Positions 45,755-55,503 are shown, counted from the stretch's first letter. The stretch is DNA of 64,000 bases from Streptomyces uncialis (GCF_036250755.1 NZ_CP109583.1:5727501-5791500), one strand, 5' to 3'. Made by a program: numbers and translations. The notes: generated by a model from the letters alone, not told the origin.

Positions 45755-47512
45755 TCAGGTGGGTTCGAGGCCGTGGCTGCGGAGCCAGGCGAGCGGGTCG
45801 ATCGCGGAGCCGCCGCCGGGGCGCACCTCGAAGTGCAGATGCGCGCCCGTGGAGTTGCCGGAGTCACCGGCGTAGGCGATCACATCGCCTGCCTTCACGG
45901 GTCCGTTGAGGATCGAGTACCGCGACAGATGGCAGTACCAGGTCTCCGTGCCGTCCTTGGCCGTCACGATGGCCATGTTCCCGTACGCGGGGTTGATCTG
46001 GGTCCGCACGGTGCCGTCGGTCGCGGCCATCACGGGCGCGCCGTACGCGACGGGGAAGTCGATGCCGGTGTGCGAGGACATCCAGTTGATGCCCGCCTGG
46101 CCGTAGTAGGCGCTGAGCCCCCGCTGATGCACCGGGAGCGCGAACTTCGGCCGCAGCCGCTCCTTGCGGGCGGCCTCCTCGACGGCCTTCTTGCGGTCGA
46201 CCTCCTGCTGCGCCTTGAGGTCGATGCGTTCCTGCGTCCGGCTGGCGCGGTCCGCGAAGTCACCGGCGTCGGCGGAGAGCCCGGCGATCTGGGTGTCCAG
46301 CTTGCTGTTCGCGACGGACGGCTTCACGGGCGTCACCTCGGGGGCGGCCGTGGCGGTGTCCTGGGTGTCGGAGTCACCGGTCATGCCCACGGACGCGGCG
46401 GCGATCCCGGCGACACCCATCACACACGCGGACGGCACCGCGACGGTCAGCAGCGCGGACCGCTTGGCGGGGCGGCGGCGGGACCGGGAGCGCGGGGCGG
46501 GCGCGGCGGCGCGGCGGGAGAGGACGACATGCTCGTCGTCGGGGAGGGCGTCGTCGCCCAAGTCGTTGTCCGGTAGCGGGAGTTCAAGGTCCAGCGCGGG
46601 GAGTTCACCGGTGTCGTCGGTGACGGTGATCTCGGGGAGGACGCCGGTCGTCCCGGTGCCGGACTCCTCGTACGCGGTTTGGCCGGGGTACTCGGGGTAC
46701 TCGGTGTGCGACCGCTGTCCGGCGTAGGTGTCGTGCTGGGGGTACTCGGCGGAGTACGGGTCCTGCTCGGCGTAGGGCGTCCGTTCAGGTTCGGCGTACG
46801 ACTCCTGCTCCGGGTAGCCCGGGGTGTGGTGCGCGGACTCGTCGCCGTCGGTGTTCCACGCGGTGGCGTCGTACGCGCCGGAGTCGAACCGCTGGGCCCC
46901 GGTGTCCACGGCGGCGAACCCGCCGGTGTCGTACGCGCCGGTCCCGAACCCGTTCGTCCCGCGGGAGTCGATGGAGAAGCCGTTGGTGTCGAAGCCGCCG
47001 GTGTCGAAGGCGCCGGTCCGGAAGCTGCCGGTGTCGAAGCCGCCCGTGTCCAGGTTCTGGGCCTCGAACGACCGGGTGTCGTACGTCGTACCGGTGAACT
47101 GCTGGGTCTCCCACTGACCGGTGCCCGTGTCCCCGGCGGGCGGTGACTGCTCCGCGATGCCGCCGGGCTGCTGGTAACCGGAGGTGTCCCAGCCGTCGGT
47201 GGTGGCGTAGGCGCCGGTGTCGTACCCGTTGTCCTGCTGGGCGTACGGGTCGGGGGTCAGCGTCCCGTGGGTGCCGGTCGCCCCGACCACCGCCCACTGC
47301 CCGGAGTCGTATCCGCCGCTCGACATGTCCCCGAAGAGCGGGTCCGTCTCGAAGCTGCCGGTGGACGTCGTGGCGAACGAGCCGGTGGAGTAGCCGTCGT
47401 ATCCCGTGTAACCGCTGTGCGTGCCCTGGTCGTACGACACGAAAGGTACTGAAGCCCCGTCCGGGGACGGTGCGGGAGGAGACGCGGTCCCCGCCGGGTG
47501 ACGGTCGTTCAC
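45755..47512 (-). CDS. Membrane-anchored LytM (M23) peptidase with repetitive cytoplasmic tail
   Basis: 585 residues. The C-terminal M23 domain has the zinc-site motifs SSHTGIDFPVAYG (HxxxD) and GAHLHFEVRPGG (HxH), so it is probably a peptidoglycan endopeptidase. It is preceded by a coiled coil (about 405-455) and a transmembrane segment (ALLTVAVPSACVMGVAGIAA, about 355-375) with a basic stretch RSRSRRRPAKR before it. The first 240 residues are a low-complexity tail of Gly/Thr/Asp/Phe/Tyr repeats (DTGGF, TGSF, TGAY variants). The GTG at 47512 is preceded by GAGAAG. It converges on pcrA. Confidence 0.88.
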   Translation of the reverse strand: MNDRHPAGTASPPAPSPDGASVPFVSYDQGTHSGYTGYDGYSTGSFATTSTGSFETDPLFGDMSSGGYDSGQWAVVGATGTHGTLTPDPYAQQDNGYDTGAYATTDGWDTSGYQQPGGIAEQSPPAGDTGTGQWETQQFTGTTYDTRSFEAQNLDTGGFDTGSFRTGAFDTGGFDTNGFSIDSRGTNGFGTGAYDTGGFAAVDTGAQRFDSGAYDATAWNTDGDESAHHTPGYPEQESYAEPERTPYAEQDPYSAEYPQHDTYAGQRSHTEYPEYPGQTAYEESGTGTTGVLPEITVTDDTGELPALDLELPLPDNDLGDDALPDDEHVVLSRRAAAPAPRSRSRRRPAKRSALLTVAVPSACVMGVAGIAAASVGMTGDSDTQDTATAAPEVTPVKPSVANSKLDTQIAGLSADAGDFADRASRTQERIDLKAQQEVDRKKAVEEAARKERLRPKFALPVHQRGLSAYYGQAGINWMSSHTGIDFPVAYGAPVMAATDGTVRTQINPAYGNMAIVTAKDGTETWYCHLSRYSILNGPVKAGDVIAYAGDSGNSTGAHLHFEVRPGGGSAIDPLAWLRSHGLEPT

Positions 47513-47870
47513 CAAGCTTCTCTTTCGCCTCGGAAGCAGGAGCTGGGTCTGGGACCTGACGGCGACGCCGCTGAAGGAGCGGGCCCAGTGGGGGGCGGAG
47601 CAAGTGCGGCGACTGTACCCGGCGGTATGCGGGCGGGACAATCTTCGGCAGGTTCCCTGTGCGCGGGAAAAGGGCATTCGGCCGTCTTTCGGCGGAGGCT
47701 CGACGGAGCTTTGGCCCTGTGTTCGAGTGGCGTTCGAACGGGGTTCGCGGCGGCGGCGCGGGACTTCGTGCGGGTCGCCCCGGGGGCGCGTGGGAGCAGA
47801 ACCGGTGCTGGAGGGGTGCGCGGGGGGCGCTCGCGGGTTGCCCGGGGCGGGCGAACGGCCTGCGCGCGGG
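47513..47870. other. Upstream region of the LytM gene, nothing definite
   Basis: 358 bp between two minus-strand genes. It must include the LytM promoter (a TACAGT hexamer on the minus strand near 47615 is a weak -10 candidate). I looked for a c-di-AMP-type riboswitch, common before wall hydrolase genes in this genus, and could not recognise one. Confidence 0.4.
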
Positions 47871-49100
47871 TCACGCCACGGTCAGTCCACCGTCGCGGTT
47901 GCCGGAAGCGGGTGTGATCTCGGTTACATCGGCGCCGGGTGTGCTGCCGGGGGAGTCGGCCGCGCCGGAGGCCGCCGTACGGTCCGCTTCCTCATGTTCC
48001 TCCCGCTGTCCCGTGCGTCCCTCCTGGCCGTCACCGTCGAGTGCGGCGCGGATACCGGCCGTCACCGCCGGGTGCACGGGCAGGGCGAGATGGCCGATGC
48101 CGGTGACCGCGATGTTCCGGGCGCGTAGGTCCGGGTGGTCCAGGCAGGCCGTCTCCAGCGGGGCCATCACCTGGTCCAGATCGCTCCAGAAGCTCACGAA
48201 GCGGGTCCGGCAGCCGGGCGCGGGAAGCGCCAGCTCCGCGATCACGTCGGACTCGGGCCGCATCTGCCGTACGACCGGATGGACGTCCATCAGGGGCACC
48301 GCCCGCGTCCCCGAGTGCGGTGTGCCGAGCGTGACCAGCGTCCGTATCCGGGCGTCACCGCCGAGACGCTGTACGTAGTACCGGCCGATGAGCCCGCCGA
48401 GACTGTGCCCGACGAGGTCCACCCGTGGCTGCCCCGAGCGCTCGCACAACTCCTCGACGTACCGGCCCAGCACCTCGGCCGCCGTCCGGATGTCGCAGGT
48501 CAGCGGGGAGTGGTTGAGCGCCTCGACCCGTCTCCCGTGCCGCCCGAGCACCCGGCGCAGCAGCACGAACACGGAACGGTTGTCGACGAAGCCGTGCAGG
48601 AGCACCACCGGGGGAGCGGTGTCCGGCCGGGGCGGCTTCGGTGGGGGGCCGTCGTCGTACGACTGCGGGGGCGCGGGGATCGCCGTGGCCGTGGGCGGGT
48701 TCGGGGGCGGGTCCGCGGTCGGGGTGGCCGCCGTACCGGCCGCGACGGCCCGGAGGGTGTGCCGCTCCTGGGTGATGCCCGAGGGGTAGAGCAGCAGATG
48801 CCCGGCGAGCACCGCGGCCTCCAGCGCGGTCGCCTTGAGCAGTGCGGTCGACGCCCCGGCGATCCGCCTCGGGGCCAGGCCGTCACGGAGGGTGGTCAGC
48901 GGCTCGGGCAGCGGCAGCCGCAGCAACGACAGCGGCAGCAGGGACAGCGGCAGGGAACGGCTCAGCGGCAAGGACCGCGCCACGGACAGCGGGAGCGGCA
49001 GCGCCGGCAGCGCCGTCAGGAACGACGGCGGCCAGGGCGGTGACAACGGCAGTGACAGACGCACGGGCAGGGTCAGGGGTCCTACCTTGGTCACCTTCAT
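47871..49100 (-). CDS. Alpha/beta-hydrolase, lipase-like
   Basis: 409 residues. The fold is shown by PPVVLLHGFVDNRSVFVLLR (oxyanion region), the nucleophile elbow DLVGHSLGGLIGRYYVQRLG, TLGTPHSGTRAVPL, and a late His in GIGHLALPVHPAV; this is close to triacylglycerol-lipase/acetyltransferase-like proteins. The N-terminal 70 residues are an unusual Leu/Pro/Ser/Arg-rich stretch (LPLSRSLPLSLLPLSLLRLP), and a Pro-rich linker follows at about 125-160. An internal hydrophobic segment may anchor it. The ATG at 49100 follows GGGAGG with 8 nt spacing. The substrate is unknown. Confidence 0.85.
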   Translation of the reverse strand: MKVTKVGPLTLPVRLSLPLSPPWPPSFLTALPALPLPLSVARSLPLSRSLPLSLLPLSLLRLPLPEPLTTLRDGLAPRRIAGASTALLKATALEAAVLAGHLLLYPSGITQERHTLRAVAAGTAATPTADPPPNPPTATAIPAPPQSYDDGPPPKPPRPDTAPPVVLLHGFVDNRSVFVLLRRVLGRHGRRVEALNHSPLTCDIRTAAEVLGRYVEELCERSGQPRVDLVGHSLGGLIGRYYVQRLGGDARIRTLVTLGTPHSGTRAVPLMDVHPVVRQMRPESDVIAELALPAPGCRTRFVSFWSDLDQVMAPLETACLDHPDLRARNIAVTGIGHLALPVHPAVTAGIRAALDGDGQEGRTGQREEHEEADRTAASGAADSPGSTPGADVTEITPASGNRDGGLTVA

Positions 49101-49420
49101 CGGCCGACCTCCCGTCGGCACACCGGGACCACGTCGTCCTCGGGGCGCCCTAGGGCCTCACGCCCGCTCCTCGGCGGGCCCCTGGCGGGGTCGCCCCGGC
49201 GCGGGACGCGGTGAACTGTCCCACGATGTGATTTCCCCCTCGGTCGGCTCCGCGAAACTGCCGGGCCGCGGACGCCCGGGATAACGTTCGTTCACTCACC
49301 GGGCCGTCGGGCCGGGACACCTGCCCCGATCGGGCACGGGCTCACCGGCGGCCGTGCGGCGGGTCACCGTGGGTACATGCCCCTCGGGCGGGTTCGTCTT
49401 GTGCGTACTTGGAGGCAGTG
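49101..49420. other. Divergent intergenic region, nothing definite
   Basis: 320 bp between the hydrolase and the cobalamin-binding subunit. Several short G/C-rich inverted repeats (such as CCCGCTCCTCGGCGGG near 49162) are visible, but none is a clear operator or terminator. Confidence 0.35.
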
Positions 49421-49855
49421 ATGGGTGTGGCAGCCGGGCCGATCCGTGTGGTGGTCGCCAAGCCGGGGCTCGACGGTCATGACCGCGGGGCGAAGGTGAT
49501 CGCGCGGGCCCTGCGGGACGCCGGTATGGAGGTCATCTACACCGGGCTGCACCAGACCCCGGAGCAGGTCGTCGCCACGGCGATCCAGGAGGACGCCGAC
49601 GCGATCGGGATGTCCATCCTCTCGGGCGCCCACAACACGCTGTTCGCGCGCGTGATCGAGCTGCTCAAGGAACGCGACGCGGAGGACATCAAGGTGTTCG
49701 GGGGCGGGATCATCCCCGAGGCGGACATCGCGCCGCTGAAGGAGTTGGGGGTGGCCGAGATCTTCACGCCCGGGGCGACGACCACGGCGATCGTGGACTG
49801 GGTCCGGGCGAACGTTCGCGGCCCGGTCGACCGGGCGGAGCCCTCCGGGGCGTGA
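49421..49855 (+). CDS. icmB: Cobalamin-binding acyl-CoA mutase small subunit (IcmB-like)
   Basis: 144 residues forming a complete B12-binding domain: the DxHxxG lower-ligand motif is [18 protein letters not shown], the Ser of [10 protein letters not shown] and the Gly pair of VFGGGIIPE complete the cobalamin site. Free-standing domains of this size are the small subunit of isobutyryl-CoA mutase (isobutyryl-CoA to n-butyryl-CoA) in Streptomyces; the large catalytic subunit is not in the window. A methylmalonyl-CoA mutase-type or ethylmalonyl role cannot be excluded. The ATG at 49421 follows GGAGG. Confidence 0.85.
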   Translation: MGVAAGPIRVVVAKPGLDGHDRGAKVIARALRDAGMEVIYTGLHQTPEQVVATAIQEDADAIGMSILSGAHNTLFARVIELLKERDAEDIKVFGGGIIPEADIAPLKELGVAEIFTPGATTTAIVDWVRANVRGPVDRAEPSGA

Positions 49856-49859
49856 GGTC

Positions 49860-50716
49860 CGCCTTTCGCTTGCGCGTTCTGGGTCCGTCCGGCCTGGCGC
49901 ACTCCGTTGCTGTGCGGGTCGCCTTCGCTTGCGCTTTCGAGGTCTGTCCGGCGGGGCGTACTCCGTTCCTGTGCCGTCGCTCGTGGGGTGCGCAGTTCCT
50001 CGCGCCCCTGTGGTTTCTTGTGCTGGGCGTACTTCGTTGCTGTGCCGTCGTCCGTGGGTTTCGCGCAGTTCCCCGCGCCCCTTTGGGGCGCACCCGGCCG
50101 GTTCTTCGGGTCGGTGCCGGTCGGGATTCTCCGTCCTCGATCCGACACGCTCGGTACGACGCCCCCTTACCCGACTGAAGAGCATCGGAGTCTGCGAGCA
50201 GAGATTCCCGCCCACCCCCTTTCGCAGCAGCGCGACTCCGCGAGGAGGGTGGTTGAACCCCGGCCCCGCTTGCTGACAGCCCGCAGCCTGATCGACAGCC
50301 CCAGGCGGGCGCCCCCAAAGGGGCGCGGGGAACTGCGCGAGCAACCAAGGGCCATCCGCAGCCGAACGGGAACCGGAAGGGGCGCGACCTCAGGGGCGCG
50401 GGGAACTGCGCAAAAACGAGGGCGGACCCGCACCCGAAGGGCGACCGAAATAGGGCAGCATCCAGGGGCGCGGGGAACTGCGCACCCCACGAGCGACCTG
50501 TGCGGGAGAACAAGTACGCCCAGCACAGGAAACCCGGAAGCGCGAGCGAAGGCGACCTGCGGGGAACTGCGCAAAAACGAGGGCAGACCCGCACCCGAAG
50601 GGCGACCGAAAGAGGGCAGCATCCAGGGGCGCGGGGAACTGCGCACCCACGAACGACCCGTGCGGGAACAAGTACGCCCCGCCCAGGGAACCCGGGGGCG
50701 CAAGCGAAGGCGACCC
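49860..50716 (-). repeat. Dispersed palindromic repeat, copy 6 (complete, core inverted)
   Basis: This fills the 863 bp gap between convergent icmB and the DUF5691 gene. Left arms are at about 49989 and 50062, and inverted right arms (GGGGCGCGGGGAACTGCGC) at about 50320, 50395, 50468 and 50630. Some right-arm blocks are duplicated (AACGAGGGC.GACCCGCACCC at about 50416 and 50576). The core is in the minus orientation, unlike the other copies. The right end touches the DUF5691 stop codon. Confidence 0.85.
50101..50220 (-). repeat. Conserved core of repeat copy 6, minus strand
   Basis: Reads from GTTCTTCGGGTCGGTGCCGG to GATTCCCGCCCACCCCCT on the plus strand, the reverse complement of the other cores, with only scattered differences. 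Confidence 0.8.
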
Positions 50717-50718
50717 GC

Positions 50719-52299
50719 TCAGGGAGTGAGTTCCTGGAGCATCGCCGCGCGCAGCCGCAACGTACCCAGCAACCGCTGGAACGACTCCGCCCAGTACCCC
50801 CCGGCCCCGGGCGCCGCATGCTCGGACTCCACCGGCGTCGCCGTGAGCCCCTCCAGCCGCTCGCCCTCCGCAGGATCAAGGCACCGCTCGGCCAGCCCCA
50901 TCACCCCGCTGAAGCTCCACGGATAACTCCCCGCGTCCCGCGCGATGTTCAGCGCGTCGACGACGGCCCGCCCCAGCCCCGCCGCCCACGGCACCCCGCA
51001 CCCCCCGAGCAGCTGGAACGCCTCCGACAGCCCGTGCGCCGCGATGAACCCGGCGACCCAGTCGGCCCGTTCCGCAGGTGGCAGCGCGCCCAGCAGCTTC
51101 GCCCGTTCCGCCAGGGACACCGCCCCCGGCCCGCCCGCGTCCGGTGACGCGGGCGCCCCGAGCAGCGCCCGCGACCACTCCGCGTCCCGCTGCCGAACCG
51201 CCGCCCGGCACCACGCCGCGTGCAGTTCCCCGCGCCAGTCGTCCACGACCGCGAGCGCGACGGCCTCCCGCGCGTCCGCGACACCGAGGCGCCCCGGCCA
51301 GACCCTCAATGGCGCGGCCTCCACCAACTGGCCCAGCCACCAGGACCGTTCGCCCCGGCCCGGCGGAGGATTCGGCGTGACCCCGTCCCGTTCCATCGCC
51401 GGGTCGCACTCGTGCGGTGCCTCGACCACGACCGTCGGGACCGGCCGCATCCGGTCCAGCGCCACACAGGCCACCGCGCGTGCCGCCATCCGCCCGGCCA
51501 GCGCCGACGACGGCAGGGCCGAGAGGAGTTCGGCGGCGGTGGCCCGGACATTGCGGCTGCGGTCGGCCAGCGCGGCCTCCAGGAACTCCTCGTCGTCCGG
51601 CCCCAACCCCGTACGGAACGAGTCAAGGAACATCAGCCGGTCCTCCGCCCGCTCCGTCGGCCAGGTCGCCCCCAGCAGGGCCCGGCCGGCCGCCGGGTCA
51701 TGGACGCGCACCGCGTCCAGCAACGCCGTCCGCTCCGCGAACAGACCCTCCTGCCAGAGCCGGGCCACCGCCCGCTGATCGTCGGGCGCGGGCAGCGCGC
51801 CCCCCGCGCCCGGACCCGCCCGCAGCGCGAACCGCCACTCCGGGTTGAGCCCCGCCAGCCACCGGGCACGGGGTCCCGCGTACACCAGGACGGCCGGACG
51901 CAGATCGCTGCGGCCACGGGCCGCGTCCAGCAGGGCGGGGAGTTGCTCCGGCGGCGCCGCGTACCCCCGGGAGTTGGCGGCGGCGAGCCACTGCGGAAGG
52001 AGTTCCCGCAGGTCGGGCGTGGTGGCCCGGCGGGATGTCCCGCCGGGTGCCCGTGGCTGCTCCCGGAGCAGCGAGGCCAGCCGGGCCGCCGCGGCGGCCG
52101 GGGTGGGGGGCCGGGGGTCCGGCGGCGCGGGCACCGGACGTTCCGGCTCCGGTCCGGGCGTCAGCCCCGCACGGCGCCGCACGGTGTGCCTCGCCGCCAT
52201 GTCCAGCAGCTCCGACGGACCCTCCCCGCCGGACGGCACGGCCCGCCGCCCCGTACCGAGCAACGCGGCGACGACCAGCTCGTCCCACTCACCACTCAT
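50719..52299 (-). CDS. DUF5691 protein
   Basis: 526 residues, helical and Ala/Leu/Arg-rich, beginning MSGEWDELVVAALLGTGRRA. HEAT-like repetitive segments are visible (DDEEFLEAALADRSRNVRAT followed by AAELLSALPSSALAGRMAAR). No catalytic motif is recognised. It matches my recollection of DUF5691, which accompanies SWIM-finger, MoxR and VWA genes in actinobacteria. It is downstream of the SWIM gene on the same strand, 563 bp away, and may share its promoter or have its own. The start at 52299 was chosen as the first start in the conserved region. Confidence 0.78.
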   Translation of the reverse strand: MSGEWDELVVAALLGTGRRAVPSGGEGPSELLDMAARHTVRRRAGLTPGPEPERPVPAPPDPRPPTPAAAAARLASLLREQPRAPGGTSRRATTPDLRELLPQWLAAANSRGYAAPPEQLPALLDAARGRSDLRPAVLVYAGPRARWLAGLNPEWRFALRAGPGAGGALPAPDDQRAVARLWQEGLFAERTALLDAVRVHDPAAGRALLGATWPTERAEDRLMFLDSFRTGLGPDDEEFLEAALADRSRNVRATAAELLSALPSSALAGRMAARAVACVALDRMRPVPTVVVEAPHECDPAMERDGVTPNPPPGRGERSWWLGQLVEAAPLRVWPGRLGVADAREAVALAVVDDWRGELHAAWCRAAVRQRDAEWSRALLGAPASPDAGGPGAVSLAERAKLLGALPPAERADWVAGFIAAHGLSEAFQLLGGCGVPWAAGLGRAVVDALNIARDAGSYPWSFSGVMGLAERCLDPAEGERLEGLTATPVESEHAAPGAGGYWAESFQRLLGTLRLRAAMLQELTP

Positions 52300-52862
<563 letters not shown>

Positions 52863-54221
52863 TCATACGAGGGGGACGAGTCCGCCCTCCGGGGCCCAGA
52901 CCGCCAAGGGGCGGAAGCCCTCGAAGCCCAGTTCCCCGAAGACCGTGACGTCCGCGCCGCCGGACACCGAGACCAGCCGCCACAGCCCGGGGGACCGCTG
53001 GAACGCCGAGGTCAGCGGCAGCGCGCCGCCCCCGGCCGGGCCGAGCAGCGACCAGCCGGCCCCGGAGCCCGCCGGTCTCACCCCCGAGACCGTCACGGGA
53101 CAGCTCTCCAGCCAGGGATCGGCCGCCACCGCGCCCCCGTACCCCGCGACCGCCTCCGCGACCCCGACCCCCGCCGGCCGGACCGGGCACGGCCCCGGGT
53201 CGAGCGCGGCGCCGGTCAGCTCCACCCGGGACTGCCCCGCCCCCGGGTACCACACCGCCTCCGCGTCCACCGTGGAGCCGGCGGGGAACGACACCTCCGG
53301 GGCGCGGCCCGCCGCCCCGTACGAGAGCACCAGGCCCGTCCGCCCGGACTCCGTGCCGTGCACCCAGATACGGCGGGTCGTCAGACCGGCGTCCGGGGTG
53401 TCGTACGACGCGAGCACCAGCCAGCGGTCCCGCGAGGGCGGGCCCACGGGCGGCGACGGCAGCCCGACCCGGGTGCGTACCGTCGCGGCGAGGGGTGCCG
53501 GGAGGGTGTCCCGGTGGAGCCAGCCCCGCGCCAGCAGATGCAGCAGCGCGCACTCCTCCAGCACCCGTACCGGCCACCCCGGCCCCGACCCGGTGAGCGC
53601 CCCCAGCTCCCGGGCCCGCGCGGCCAGCCCCGGCGCCTGCGCGTCGACCATCCGCGCCGCCGTCTCCTCCCACACCGCCCGCCCCTCCCGTTCCACCGCG
53701 GCGAGACCGCCGCGCATCAGATCCGCGAGCCGCCGCTCCAGCTCCAGCGCCCCCGCCGTCACCCGCTCGGCGCGCCGCTCCGCCCGGCGCCGCGCCGCCT
53801 CCGGATCGGCGGGCGCACCCGCCGGTGCCAAGGCGGCGTCCGCGGGCCGCCCGGCCCGGCCGCCCAGCCACCGCCCCGCCCAGTCCGGCGGCGCCCCCGG
53901 CGCCACCGGGCCCTGGGGCAGCGACCACAGCGTGAGCAGGCCGAGCGCGTGCTTGCAGGGCACCTTGCGGCTCACACAGTCACAGCTGTACGCCGGGCCC
54001 GCCGGGTCCCGCAGATCCACCACCGTCCGGTACGGAGCGGCGCCGCCGCCCTTGCACAGCCCCCACAACGCGGGACCGGCCGCGGCCGGTGCCCCGTCCG
54101 AACAGCCCGTGCCCGACCACGGCCCGGCCGTGCCGAGCTCGGCCGCCGCCTCGCGTGACGCCGCGTCAGGCGCCATTGCCAGCACCCGCTCCGACGTCCA
54201 GCGCACCCCCTGCTGAGTCAT
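52863..54221 (-). CDS. SWIM zinc-finger protein
   Basis: 452 residues. A SWIM finger (CxCxnCxH) lies at C80, C82, C89 and H91 (YSCDCVSRKVPCKHALGL), preceded by the typical N-terminal region of bacterial SWIM proteins (PALWGLCKGGGAAPYRTVVD). A helical Ala/Arg-rich segment follows (about 130-215), then a beta-rich C-terminal domain. SWIM fingers bind DNA or proteins. The ATG at 54221 lies seven bases after a perfect damage-type -10 hexamer, so the mRNA is probably leaderless. It is divergent from the MoxR-DUF5682-VWA operon and followed by DUF5691; the five genes form one conserved-looking module. Confidence 0.85.
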   Translation of the reverse strand: MTQQGVRWTSERVLAMAPDAASREAAAELGTAGPWSGTGCSDGAPAAAGPALWGLCKGGGAAPYRTVVDLRDPAGPAYSCDCVSRKVPCKHALGLLTLWSLPQGPVAPGAPPDWAGRWLGGRAGRPADAALAPAGAPADPEAARRRAERRAERVTAGALELERRLADLMRGGLAAVEREGRAVWEETAARMVDAQAPGLAARARELGALTGSGPGWPVRVLEECALLHLLARGWLHRDTLPAPLAATVRTRVGLPSPPVGPPSRDRWLVLASYDTPDAGLTTRRIWVHGTESGRTGLVLSYGAAGRAPEVSFPAGSTVDAEAVWYPGAGQSRVELTGAALDPGPCPVRPAGVGVAEAVAGYGGAVAADPWLESCPVTVSGVRPAGSGAGWSLLGPAGGGALPLTSAFQRSPGLWRLVSVSGGADVTVFGELGFEGFRPLAVWAPEGGLVPLV

Positions 54222-54227
54222 GCCCCG

Positions 54228-54250
54228 AAGGTAGGCCCTGCCACTGACAA
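54228..54250 (-). promoter_or_regulatory. RecA-NDp / PafBC-type damage promoter of the SWIM gene
   Basis: Minus strand TTGTCAGTG-N8-TACCTT, an exact match to TTGTC(A/G)GTG-N8-TAnnnT; the fuller Streptomyces recA form TTGTCAGTGGC-N6-TAnnnT also fits. Transcription would start at the ATG at 54221. Confidence 0.78.
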
Positions 54251-54288
54251 CGCGGTCCGACCTGCGCGAACTCCCGCGCCAGGGCCGA

Positions 54289-54311
54289 TTGTCAGTGGTG
54301 TGGTGCACCGT
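54289..54311 (+). promoter_or_regulatory. RecA-NDp / PafBC-type damage promoter of the MoxR operon
   Basis: TTGTCAGTG-N8-CACCGT: the upstream element is exact, the -10 has C in place of the first T. It is the inverted partner of the SWIM promoter (CCACTGACAA at 54241 and TTGTCAGTGG at 54289, 38 bp apart). It would give a 5' leader of about 37 nt to the MoxR ATG. Confidence 0.65.
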
Positions 54312-54354
54312 GGACACCGGATCAGAACCGGCCCAGCTGGAGGGGGATCGCTCC

Positions 54355-55503
54355 ATGTCCGCGCCCATCACGCCACTCGTCGAACCCGTCGTTCCCGTCC
54401 CGTCCACCGCGCCCGCGGCGTCCGCCGAGGTGCTGCGTCCGCACGCGGAGGAGGCCTTCGCCGGGGAACTCGCCGCGCTGGCCGCGCAGGACGACCGCCC
54501 GCGCCCCGAGCGCTGGAGGATGTCGCCGTGGGCCGTGGCGACGTACCTGCTCGGCGGAACCCTCCCCGACGGCACCGTCATCACCCCCAAGTACGTGGGC
54601 CCGCGCCGGATCGTCGAGGTCGCCGTCACCACCCTCGCCACCGACCGGGCGCTGCTGCTCCTCGGGGTCCCCGGCACGGCGAAGACCTGGGTGTCCGAGC
54701 ATCTGGCCGCGGCCGTCAGCGGGGACTCGACGCTGCTCGTGCAGGGCACCGCGGGCACCCCGGAGGAAGCCGTCCGCTACGGCTGGAACTACGCGCGGCT
54801 GCTCGCCCACGGCCCCAGCCGCGAGGCGCTCGTCCCCAGCCCCGTGATGCGCGCCATGGCCCAGGGCATGACGGCCCGGGTCGAGGAGCTGACGCGGATG
54901 CCGGCCGACGTCCAGGACTCCCTGATCACGATCCTCTCGGAGAAGACACTCCCCGTCCCCGAGCTGGGCGAGGAGACCCAGGCCGTCCGGGGGTTCAACC
55001 TCATCGCCACGGCCAACGACCGCGACCGCGGGGTGAACGACCTCTCCAGCGCCCTGCGCCGCCGCTTCAACACCGTCGTGCTGCCGCTGCCGGAGAGCGC
55101 CGACGCCGAGGTCGGGATCGTCGCGCGCCGGGTCGGCCAGCTCGGCCGCTCGCTCGACCTGCCCGCCGCGCCCGGCGGGATCGAGGAGATCCGCCGGGTC
55201 GTCACGGTCTTCCGGGAGCTGCGCGGCGGTGTCACCGCCGACGGCCGTACGAAGGTGAAGTCCCCGAGCGGCACGCTGTCGACCGCCGAGGCGATCTCCG
55301 TCGTCACCCAGGGCCTCGCCCTCGCCGCCCACTTCGGGGACGGGGTGCTGCGGCCCGCCGACATCGCCGCGGGCCTCCTCGGCGCCGTCGTCCGCGACCC
55401 GGCCGCCGACGGGGTCGTCTGGCAGGAGTACCTGGAGACCGTGGTCCGCGAGCGGGACGGCTGGCAGGACCTCTACCGCGCCTGCCGTGAGGTGGCCGCG
55501 TGA
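54355..55503 (+). CDS. MoxR-family AAA+ ATPase
   Basis: 382 residues. Walker A is GVPGTAKTWVSEH (about 104), the segment ARVEELTRMPADVQDSLITI takes the place of Walker B and the following helix, sensor 1 is NLIATANDRDRG, and the arginine-finger region is LSSALRRRFNTVVLPLPE. MoxR ATPases partner with VWA-domain proteins as remodelling or metal-insertion chaperones. Here the VWA gene is two genes downstream. The ATG at 54355 follows GGAGGGGG. Its stop codon overlaps the next start (GTGA). The Walker B acidic residues are atypical, which may be a subfamily feature. Confidence 0.9.
   Translation: MSAPITPLVEPVVPVPSTAPAASAEVLRPHAEEAFAGELAALAAQDDRPRPERWRMSPWAVATYLLGGTLPDGTVITPKYVGPRRIVEVAVTTLATDRALLLLGVPGTAKTWVSEHLAAAVSGDSTLLVQGTAGTPEEAVRYGWNYARLLAHGPSREALVPSPVMRAMAQGMTARVEELTRMPADVQDSLITILSEKTLPVPELGEETQAVRGFNLIATANDRDRGVNDLSSALRRRFNTVVLPLPESADAEVGIVARRVGQLGRSLDLPAAPGGIEEIRRVVTVFRELRGGVTADGRTKVKSPSGTLSTAEAISVVTQGLALAAHFGDGVLRPADIAAGLLGAVVRDPAADGVVWQEYLETVVRERDGWQDLYRACREVAA

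Noticed and set aside
47513..47870. c-di-AMP riboswitch upstream of the LytM gene
   Set aside because: The location would suit one, but I could not find the conserved pseudo-symmetric core or a supporting helix arrangement.
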